Origin: Pyrenophora tritici-repentis
Taxonomy: Eukaryota; Ascomycota; Dothideomycetes; Pleosporales; Pleosporaceae
Direction: 5' to 3'
Assembly: GCF_003171515.1 (NCBI RefSeq)
Contig: NC_089393.1
Coordinates: 2,666,001-2,730,000, forward strand
DNA: 64,000 nucleotides
A program made the translations under genes and the position numbers. Numbering within the stretch: the stretch's first letter is position 1; each line of letters starts with the position of its first letter. The notes beneath the pieces were generated by a model. That model was not told where the DNA came from. It was given only the letters and a program-made list of their open reading frames with translations, and did no database searches. This document shows positions 55,365 through 64,000 of the stretch, one piece after another.

Positions 55365-57881
55365 TAGTCTAGGATCTAGTGCCTTGCTCGTTTAACTAGT
55401 AATGCTTAGACCTTAGTCTATAACTTTATTTGTTGGTGACTCTAAAGGTGTGTCTTTTCTGCTTCCTTAAACATATTATATAGTAGATAGTCTTTTAGCT
55501 TTAAGTATGCTGTTAGGAGTAGCGGTAGCTATTTATAATAGGGCTTAATTCCCTTAGATAGCAGTCTTTTTACCTAAGCCTTATTAATTAGCTTTCCTTC
55601 GTGTTAACTAATGTGTCCTAATTCGGTGCTGCCTATAAATGCGGCTGCCTATAGACTAGTTATTAATGTTAATTAGTTAGACATGTTCGTTATATCCTCG
55701 TTGTTTACCTCTCCTTAAACTAGTAAGGCTACAAGTAGAGGAGTTAGTAGCGAGGTTAGATATGCCTCTACTACCTTCCTTCCTTAGTAGTATCTAGTTT
55801 TCTAAGTGCGCGAGCTCTCTTCCTGCGTTGTATCGTCCTCGTAGAACGTCTCGGTTTCTAGTTGTTAGCTCTAAGTACCTAGGAGTTCGACTATTCTTAC
55901 CTAAGTTGCGATTTCCTCTAGGGTGTTGTGTATAAGATTATCTATTAGGTCCTTAGTCTTGCTATTAAAGATTGTTTCTTCGTTAAACACTACGTCGCGA
56001 GTGCTAATTACCTTTATTATAGATAGGATCTAGATGCGGTACATGTTTGTTGACTAATATTCTACAAGATACCTAATCTAGGCTTTTAGGTCTAGCCGTT
56101 GCAGCCTTAACTTTCCTTAGTAGGTATTATCTGTTATTATAAAGGCTTTGCACCTATATACTCTTAGATAAGCTTAGTTTAGTCTTTAGGGTCTAGTAAC
56201 TATGCTATTTATAGCAGCTGCGCGCGTAAAGAATATTTTGTAAGGCGATTTCTACTTATTTAGATAATTTGGCGTTTAATTGTATAGGTATACTACCGCT
56301 CTAGTTATCTCTAGCCAGAGTTCCTATAGAAGATTCGCATCTAGTCGAATTGCGCGTGCCTTTTCTTTTATCACACCCCTTAAGCGTTCAGCTCCTCCGT
56401 TCTGCGCTTATGTGTCTAGAGCGGAAGGCTCGAGTCTAATTAATAGGGACGTGCACTATTTCTCAACTTCTTGCTTAACTGTGACGATCTCGTTATCTGT
56501 TTTAATAACCTTAACCGTAATGTTGAACTATTTCTTTATAAATTAAATAAAGAGGGCTAATAGGCGAGTAATAGAGCGTGCTAGCCTATTATCTTTAAAG
56601 TAGAAATCCTAAACGTATTAGGAGTTTCGGCAAGTTATTAGCATCTAACTCTTTTCCTTAGTAAAGCTGTCCGCCTCGTACTTATAGAAGTTAATTGCAA
56701 TTCTTTCTCTAGGACCTTTGTTATTTAGTCTTAGCGCTCTTCTTATTTAGCGCTTCGACTTCAATCTGCCGCAGGCGTCACATTATACTATAGTGATTCC
56801 TTTAATCCTCACCCCCTTAGATTGCTGTATAAGGTGTTTAATAGCGGATAGCCTTAGATGTCTTAGTCGTTTATGCTATAGCATAGCTGTCGCCCTTTGT
56901 GGTGATCGCTTAGTTCGATTTATACGCACATAGAAAGCTAAGTCGAATAGAGTAGTGTCTTCGATAATCTATTGCCTATAGCGTTCTAATAGGATAGTAA
57001 TAATTATTCTATCCTATCGTCGCAGGCTTGTTAGATCTTCCTAATCGTCTTACTATATTCCTTATTGTTAGAGTAGCCTAAATAATACTAGGCTGCAGAG
57101 GAAGTCTAGACACTACGCAACGTTAACTAGGTGTAGGGTTTGTTTATCCTAAGATCCCTCTGTTGTTAATGTGACAGCTCTATATTCTCGTATCTAGACT
57201 TTAGAACTGCCGGCCTAGATGTAGTCCCCTAGCGTCGACGGGCGTACGTCTTTAATTCTTAAGAGGTCGTTGCAGATGTGCGTAGTCGAGCTGGAATCCA
57301 GGATAAAGGTATCCTTTAATAGATATCCTTGTTAGCTTGCGCTGAATGCCGCTTTTATTGTGCCCTTATTAATTCTTAAGATTTCGCGTCTATCTAGTTA
57401 TTTAATAACTGCGTCTAGTGTTTGTGATGTCTTAATATAAGGTGTAATTAATCGTGACGTTGTTAAGAATCGAGGTCGTTTAGTCTCTAGGGACATTTCC
57501 TGCATCGTTCTCTGTAAGTTAGTGTTATTTTTAAGTTTATACTGTACTAATCTTGCGATGCCTGAATTTGGCTTGAACTATTTAGGTGCCTTAGCTTTGT
57601 TTATATAGTAGCAGTTAGATATCTTATAACGCTATTCACAGGCAGGATATATGTCTCTAGCTTTCGCTGAATTCCTCTCTAAGATCTGCTTAGTTCTAGT
57701 ACTTTAACTATCTATCTTGCGTTTGTTTAATTGCCTAGGGTTTCCCTAGCCTTAGTTAGATGGCGCTCTTAATTCCACACTAGAGGCGTCCCTCAGTGTG
57801 TCCGAGTCGGGTTCACCGCTCGCCGCGTATGAGTCTCCTACCGCGAAGGCGCTCTTTGGCTTCCCTCTTGATGGATATTGA

Positions 57882-58135
57882 AGACTTGTTGAGAATACAG
57901 TCCGTAAGTGACTTGGTGGTATCAAGCGGAGGAGTAGTCACATGATTGGTGACACGTGCAGGTGGGTCCTAGCGGGGAGCTTGGACGCAGCTGCACGCAA
58001 CACGGATCTACGAACGTGTGAATAGCTCCTTAGTCAATACAATACGAATCTGTACCACCACTACCGTTGTGCCTTAGAGAGCGCTCTATTAGGTAGTCAT
58101 ACTACTACTAATAGTGTCAGCTTCTCAATAAGACT
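57882..58135. mobile_element. Solo LTR inserted in the copia gag-pol junction
   Basis: 244 bp at 57887-58130, starting TGTTGAGAA and ending TTCTCAATA (expected ..ACA), flanked by the 5-bp duplication AGACT (57882-57886 and 58131-58135). Removing it with one duplication rejoins the copia frame across EYMSL|QYPSRGKPKSAFAVGD. It belongs to the same family as the partial copy at 51310. A solo LTR normally results from recombination between the two LTRs of a full element. Confidence 0.88.
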
Positions 58136-59026
58136 CATATATTCACGGAAGAGTTTCATTATCCTTTTCCTATTCATGGCTTTCTTATCGTACCCTGGCC
58201 CTTAGAACCTTGCGGTCTAGGTTGATGCTATTTTAGATACGAAGCCTAGGAAGTCGTCTATTACAGCTTGTGTTTGCATAACCTTAGCCACCTCAAGGGT
58301 TTTAGCTCGAGTTGCAGCCTAATCGTATTTATTTAGCCACGTCTCCTAGTTTGTGGTTAAACGCATTGGCTTGAGTGCGGCTTGGTATCTCTCTCGTGCT
58401 CGCGCTCTCTCCTCGTCCTTATCCACTCTAACTGTGTCTTGGAGGGCGGTTATCTAGTCGCGCGGCGTGCCGTTCTCGGTGCAGCAGCTAAGTTGTAAAT
58501 AGGGTGTTACAGTTGTAAGGATATGTTCGACTATCTTTAAGATTTTGTTGCTTTCTTCTTAATAGTCCCTCTTCCGTATTTTATATAACTTAAGGCGCAG
58601 CTTGTAGTCGTCGCGATCCTCCTTATACGCTTCTTGTCCTTTCTCTAAGAGTTCTAACACTCGCGTTAGTATAGTGGGGATTCGTGAGGTTGTTGTCGAC
58701 ATTTCTGTAGTGTCTTGTGCTAATCCTCGCGTGTTGCCTCTAGCGTTTTAGGTGGTATGCGATAAGGCAGCTAAGGGGCTACTTAACAGTTCATACTGCG
58801 AAATGTCTAGGGGTAGCGGAGCCTCTAGTTAGATGCGCTAGAGTCGCACTCCTTCGGGGTCTAACAGTGGCTAAATGCCTTGCGACTAGCATTTCAGCTT
58901 AAGTTGGCGGTACTAAGGGATCTAGTTGCTTAAGTCGGTGAGGATAACCGTCGCGTCCCGTTGGGTCTAGATTGTTGCCATTTTCGTGGTTTTATCGCTC
59001 GTTATTAAGGCAGTGCGACTCTTAAT

Positions 59027-59190
59027 TGTTAGATATAATAAGATATTGCACAAAAGTGATAGATGTTAATGATTGTCTGTATTGTGTTCTGTCTATCGTG
59101 TGTCCGCGCTTGTGGCCCTCTTAAGGGGCGCACTGACCCTCTCTACGCTGATTGGTTGCTGCCAACGTCGAGTAACCCTGCTATCTGACA
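59027..59190 (-). repeat. Right LTR (5' LTR) of the copia element
   Basis: 164 bp, TGTTAGATA to TATCTGACA, followed directly by the ACTTC duplication. In this copy most G-to-A differences lie in TpG, the RIP pattern seen from the other strand. Confidence 0.93.
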
Positions 59191-59944
59191 ACTTCCTCTA
59201 CCTCTACTAACTCCTAGAGTAGCTGCTAGTCCTTATAAAGCGGGCGATCCTAACGGTCCGCTTTCTAAAGGACTCCAAGGTTGCCTCTAAGCGCATAGTT
59301 GTTGCTTTACTAGGCTTTGCTACTTAGGTCTATCTCCGCGCTTACCTCGTTGCCCGCGCGAAGCTTCTGGCTAAGAAGCGCGGCCGTAGCGGATATTAAG
59401 ACTTCCTTAGCGACGTTAACTTAGATAAGGCTAGCATAATAGTAGCTATCGTAAGCAACACTACTATAATAGTTAAGGCCCTAGGGATTCTTAATAAGCA
59501 GGTCAACGAGGCTGTTATCTAGATTAGGTGTCTTGTAAGTTATTCCCTTATCTCTTTTAGTTACTCTTTTTAGCTAACTAGTGTATAGAAGTACGCTATT
59601 ATTTAGGCTTGTGTTACTATTATTAACGAGATCCGCGCGCTCTAGTACACCGTCGAGAACTTTGCGGCTACTTAGGAAGTTCTAGTAGCTAATAAGGTGC
59701 TTACTTCTTTCTTTAATAGCACTAAGCAACGTGCGTAGGCTACTAAGCATCGCGAGGAGGTTCTGCGTGATCTAGGTTATGCCGTTAATAAGGATAGTAA
59801 CGCAGAGTAATTGTCTATTAGCTCCCTACTTATCCTCTAGCGTTCTCTTAGTAGTCTAGCTTATATTTTAGCGTCTTTAGGTAGTCTTCTAAGATACCCT
59901 TATAGCTCTTTATTACTTCTTTAATCACTTGTTTCTTTTTAACT

Positions 59945-62900
59945 TTTATTTTATTTTATAAGTATCTTTTAGTAATGTATAGTATACTCTATTATCTCCT
60001 AAGGGACGGCACTTCGTTCCTTATAATCTCCTCCCTTTTCTTGCCTCTTCTTATTATCTCCTCTGCTATTACTGCCTCTTCCTTTACTCTTTTCTCTCTT
60101 TTTCGTTGCTTCCTTATAATCCCCTAGGGGATCTACGCCTTCCTTCCCTTCTCTAGTTAGCTCTCCGCTAAGCACTTAAGCGTAGTTCGTTAGGTTTACC
60201 CCTCTAAAAGTTACTAGGTAGTTAGCCTTACTTATTTCTATAAGGTTTAGAGAACTTAAGCTAGCTATCTAGAGCCTAGGCATCCTCTATATATTCTTCG
60301 TGTTCCTAAGAGTAGACTATATACTTTTCCTACTTAACTAGGTACTAGATCTTTTTCCCCTAGCTATGTCTTCTTTCTCTAACGATGTCTTCTACTATCT
60401 ACCTCTCTTCTAGTCGTCTATCTACTAATTTAATAACTACTAGGGGTCTCTCCTCGTCTAGGGCTTGTCCTAGAAGGGGGTTACCTAGGTAGAGTTAGAT
60501 ACGGTCTACGTAGAAAACGTTGTAGATGCCTAGTAGCGTATTTAACTAGACTGCGTAAGGGGAGATTACTTCTTATACCTTAAATAAGGCACTCTTCTAG
60601 TCTAGCTTCTTACTTAGGCGCCTATTTAATAGGCTTTAGCCGTATTATAGCTACACCTTATCTCCTACTTTTAGGGCTAGGGACTTTCGTTAGTAATAGT
60701 TAGCCTACTATTCTTAATCCTATTAGGCCTCTACTATCTTTACTTATACGTAGGCGAAGACCTTCTTAAACTTCTAACTATAGCTACGGTAGACGCGTCT
60801 AGTTAGTGGAAATAGCGTTCTAGTTATTTAGCTATATAGTTCACTTCTTCTTAGATAGGGTCTACGTCGTACCCGTATTATAAGAAGAAGGGGCTTACGC
60901 CTATAAAGGTCGCGTTCTGTCCCTTAATCGCTATCTAGGCTATTAGGTAAAGCTTAGCCTAGTCCTTCTAGTCCTAGCAAACGTACGCTTTTAGGTAGAT
61001 TTCTACGGTGCTATTTATTCTCTCCGTAGATCTATTAGTCTAAGGGTAGTAGGCCGTTAAAACCCTCCGCTTAATCCCTAGCTAGTTACATATCGTGACC
61101 TAGAAATCGCTCGTGAACTAGCTTCCGCGGTCGGACACTATCGCGTCTAGGAACTAGTAGTACGCTATAACTTTATTAATATAGGCTTAAGCTACGGTCT
61201 ATGTAGTAATATTAGTAAGAGGAATTAAGATAAGGTCTTTACTTAGCCTATCTATTACTACTATTAGGTTAGTGCACCTATTACTTCTTAGGAGGTTAGT
61301 AATAAAGTCTATAGAGACTTCCTTCTAGATCTAGTCTAGTAGTAAGAGAGGTTAAAGGAGCCCTCTCTTTATCTCTCTCTAGGGTTTTAATTATCTATAT
61401 ACGCCACAGTTCTATATAAATATCTAAATGTTAGGGGATATTCCTAGCTAAAAGTAGTTGCGCATTAGAATAGCGTACGTGTTCTCCCTACCTAAGTAAC
61501 CTACGCTAGGTGAATTATAGGTTTCCGCGATAAGACGTGTATAGAGAATCAGGTTATTAGGGACCTATTTGCGGTTTTAGTAGTAGAGTCTACCTTAATT
61601 ATCTAATAAGCATTCCGCTAGTAAGACCTTTAAGTTTAGGTCTAGGGGAAATTTCTGCTATTAGAGCCGCAGTGCCGTCTAGGCCTTTTAGTACACTAGG
61701 TCCTCCGCAGCTGCTGTGTCCTAGAGTTCCTCCGTAGGTGTCTCCTCTTCCCCTTCTCTAGCGGGTGCGGCTGACACCTATATTTGTTGCCTATTTAGGT
61801 CTAAGGCTTTTTGCTATAGGGATATCTCTAATATCTCTATATTATTATAGCTAACTAAGGGTAGCTAAGCCTTAAGTCCTCGTAAGGCTCTTACCCCTAC
61901 TTCCTCCTCGTGTTCGTCTGCGTCTAACAGCTGGCTTACTAGCTTAAGTAGCTAGAACTTTTAGGATACCTTGTAGTTATTATCTGCGTCTACTATCACA
62001 TCCTCCTCTTTCTATAATAGGGCATTAGCCCTACTATTAACGTTCCCTAGCCTATACTAGAATGTTAGGTTAAACTAGCTAAGTAGTCTAGCCTACCTTA
62101 CGTAGTGTTCTAAGAGTAGTCTAGTAGTATAAAAGTACTCTAGATTCTTGGAATCTATAATAACCTAGAAGCTCTTAACTCTTTTAAGTTCGGAGTTTTA
62201 TTTAGTTAGGCACTTAATTACTATGATAGTTGGGATGACACCGATCAGATTCGTTCAAGAGTGGGATCATTGATTGCTCTAAGGATCAGAAAGATCAGAC
62301 GGCTGGTCCGGTATTTGTACATGATGGATCAGTCCCTTGGCACGGATCCGGAGTCTCAAAGACCCGATCCGATCACGTGATCATCCGACGTCCAACATCA
62401 AGTCCATTTCCGCGACAATTACTATAAGCAACTCCTTATCGTAGATTATGTAGTTACTCTCTACCTTAGTATTTTTAGCTAAGAAGTAGGCTACTACTTA
62501 GAGGAGTCTGTCCTCTCTATACTAGGACAGAACTCCTCCCGTTGCCTATCTAGAGGCATCGCACTCTAGTACTATCTTAAGTTCTAGGTTAAAGTTCGCA
62601 AGGGATAGGAATACTACAAAAGCTACTTTTAGCTTCTTAAAGGCCTTCTTCTACTTAGGTCCCTATAAGAACGTAGCTCCTTTACCTATAAGGCTCGTTA
62701 ATAGGGCGACTATAGATAAGAAGTCTTAGATAAACTGCTAGTAAAAGTTAGCAAACCCTATAAAGCTCTAAATCCCTTTTACTAAATTTAGAGCTTCCTA
62801 TTCCTTAATTACTTTAACCTTCTCTAGTTCTATACTAATCCCCTTACTAGCTTTAATAGTAAACCCTAGGTGCTTCGTCTTCTTAACACTAAACTTACTC

Positions 62901-64000
62901 TTATCTATGTTAAGCTAGAGTCTAGCTGCTCTTAACTTCTAGACTACAGTCTTCACTTTCTCCTCGTGATCCTTCTAGCTGCCTAACGAGTAGATTAATA
63001 CGTTGTCTAGGTAGGCGAAGCAAAATTCGTTAAGGTGTTCTTATAACACCTAGTTAATGTATCTCTAGAAGGTGCTAGAGGTATTAGCGAGTTTAAAGGG
63101 TGTAATAAGCTACTTGTAGAGACTAAAACAGGTCCTAAAGGCTATCTTCTATTGGTCTCCCTTAGCGATCTAGATCTTATAGAAGGCTTAGATTATATCT
63201 ACCTTAGTGCACTACTTAGCCTCCGCGATCGAAGAGAGAGTCTTGTAGATTAGTAGCAAAGGGTACTAGTCCTTTTTAGTAATAGCATTAAGGGCTTAGT
63301 AGTCTATATAGAACTATAACCTTCCTCCTAATTCCTTTGCAAATAGCACTAGTGCTGCTGCGCTTAACCTACTAACCTAGATAAATCCGCGGTTAAGGTA
63401 TAAAGTTAGCTCCTTCCTAAGCACGAGTTCCTCCCTTCCTTTATTATAGAGTAGTCCCTATAGGATCTCTACTAGCCTGCCGTCCTTCTCTAATATCTCT
63501 ATTAAGTGGTCTACGGCCGTCCCCTAGAGGGGTAGCAACCTATCCGCTTCCTCCCTTAGAAAAGCTATATAATCTAATTATAGGTAGTTCAGCAACTTCT
63601 TCCTTAGGTCCTTAGTTAACTTCTTAGATAAGGCCTTCTCTATATCTACTAGCGAAGCTAACTAGACCTATACTACTTTATCCCTCCTACTGCGTTATAT
63701 CTAAGCTAAGAACGAACTCGTAGTTATTTATTAGAGCAACTCCTAGGGCTTCTTGCCCTCTTTGCTCCGTATCCGCGTTTAGGAGGAGTCGATAAAGATA
63801 GACTTCTTCGCTAGCGCGAGCTAAACGTCGTTCCTGTCTATCTAGGGACGACCTAAGATTAGGTTATAGTCCCTTTTATCTTCTACCTCCTAGGCCTATA
63901 TCTTTTCCTTGTAGCTATCTATATAGGTTATCTAGGCGGATTTCCTACCTACTCTAACAATTAGTTTTGGCTCCACTTTAACGCGCGTTAGGTTAGCTTG
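59945..64000 (-). mobile_element. Ty3/gypsy LTR retrotransposon, RIP-inactivated, runs off the window
   Basis: On the reverse strand: reverse transcriptase at about 63450-62900 with KVDIxxAFYKIxIAKGD, AFRTCFSLYK and FAYLDNVLIYS (the catalytic YLDD is altered to YLDN); RNase H at about 62560-62150 with YDKELL and a later SKNLEYF; an integrase core at about 61650-60900; and a basic C-terminal region near 60400-60100. The frame is broken by many TAA/TAG codons that correspond to Gln or Trp positions. Its 5' half (gag, protease, 5' LTR) lies beyond 64000. I could not place its 3' LTR between about 59830 and 60100, so the left boundary is approximate. Confidence 0.85.
62216..62425. mobile_element. 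192-bp non-autonomous insertion in the gypsy RNase H
   Basis: The insert is 62225-62416, flanked by the 9-bp duplication AATTACTAT (62216-62224 and 62417-62425). It is less TA-rich than its surroundings, with intact CpA and GATC words, so it was not heavily RIPed. Removing it and one duplication rejoins the RNase H text YDKELLIVIKCLTK. I see no clear terminal inverted repeat; a 9-bp duplication would fit a Mutator-like or unrelated non-autonomous element. No ORF. Confidence 0.8.

Larger units (their letters stand above)
53549..59195 (-). mobile_element. Complete Ty1/copia LTR retrotransposon, RIP-inactivated
   Basis: The element spans 53554-59190 and is flanked by the 5-bp duplication ACTTC (53549-53553 and 59191-59195). 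LTRs are 53554-53717 and 59027-59190, both 164 bp, starting TGTYAGATA and ending TATCTRACA, with seven differences, all transitions. Orientation is reverse: a polypurine tract (GAGGGGGTG on the reverse strand) abuts the left LTR at 53718. Domains on the reverse strand from right to left: Gag (about 58980-58140), protease FILDSSSTTHICND (about 57310-57265), integrase with CDACGRLKSKR and QNGGAERLRG (about 56900-56300), reverse transcriptase with FYIDDIIVAYY (about 54785-54810) and RNase H ending SNNMIADGFTKS (about 53900). Nearly every CAA/CAG is TAA/TAG, so nothing can be translated. Two later insertions sit inside it. Confidence 0.93.
53039..59820 (+). pseudogene. RIP-damaged intron-containing gene, split by a copia insertion
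   Basis: Visible exons on the + strand: 53039-53266, 53321-53530, and from 59220 to about 59530, with a further piece to about 59812. Introns have canonical ends: 53267-53320 (GTAAGT..AAG) and one starting at 53531 (GTAAGT) whose branch site CTAAC and acceptor lie beyond the copia element at about 59208-59219. Without the transposon and one target duplication that intron is 47 bp, a normal size. Recognisable but unnamed protein segments include SAAEAILSSNKYSVAAAKEYI and AKLLAKKRGRSGY. Stop codons are TAA/TAG from CAA/CAG. I do not recognise the family; it may be a host gene or a transposon-borne gene. Confidence 0.55.

Noticed and set aside
56280..56546. 88-residue + ORF inside the copia element
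   Set aside because: Antisense to the integrase region; the reverse-strand text is clearly integrase.
1..64000. CRISPR array, prophage or bacterial operons
   Set aside because: Introns, LTR elements, RIP and gene families are all fungal; no regularly spaced short repeats were seen.

Overview
The window is nuclear DNA of a filamentous ascomycete, most likely a Dothideomycete of the order Pleosporales. Evidence: introns of 44-118 bp with GTRNGT-type donors and CTRAC branch points; fungal genes such as NEO1, SEC16, RCE1 and TRM9; a vanadium chloroperoxidase that closely resembles, from memory, the Curvularia inaequalis enzyme; and a transposon block whose coding frames are full of TAA/TAG codons, as expected from repeat-induced point mutation (RIP). 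No search was run, so species is not assigned.

Layout. 1-8.6 kb is conserved housekeeping: ESS2 (3' end cut off by the window edge), TIF6/eIF6, a serine-rich membrane protein, the CAAX protease RCE1 and the tRNA wobble methyltransferase TRM9. 8.85-16.95 kb is an accessory block: two paralogous USP-type ubiquitin hydrolases with identical intron phases flank a large, divergent SF1 (UPF1/DNA2-like) helicase. The first USP and the N-terminal part of the helicase reading frame are damaged; the second USP is intact. A minisatellite lies between the first USP and the helicase. 17.3-35.3 kb returns to conserved genes: the P4-ATPase NEO1 and SEC16 are divergently transcribed from one 561-bp spacer (both act in the early secretory pathway), followed by an amino-acid/choline-type permease and a large SANT/WD40/zinc protein with an N-terminal SUMO-interaction-like motif.

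37-50.3 kb is more accessory: a FAR-17a/AIG1 membrane protein, a divergent pair of phytanoyl-CoA-type dioxygenase and Zn2Cys6 transcription factor, a HET-domain pseudogene, an MFS transporter fragment, a vanadium haloperoxidase and a small secreted protein. 50.8-64 kb is an AT-rich, TA-rich, RIP-mutated transposon block. It contains a complete Ty1/copia element (164-bp LTRs, 5-bp target duplication ACTTC) that sits in an intron of an older intron-containing gene. That copia element was itself hit by a solo LTR and by a 130-bp foldback element. A Ty3/gypsy element follows and runs off the window; its RNase H frame is interrupted by a 192-bp insert with a 9-bp target duplication. In four cases removing the insert and one duplication rejoins a recognisable reading frame or intron, so the order of insertion can be read.

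Exon boundaries were derived by hand from splice signals, frame continuity and family resemblance. Lengths and coordinates come from the sequence; protein family names are recognised by motif, not by database search.
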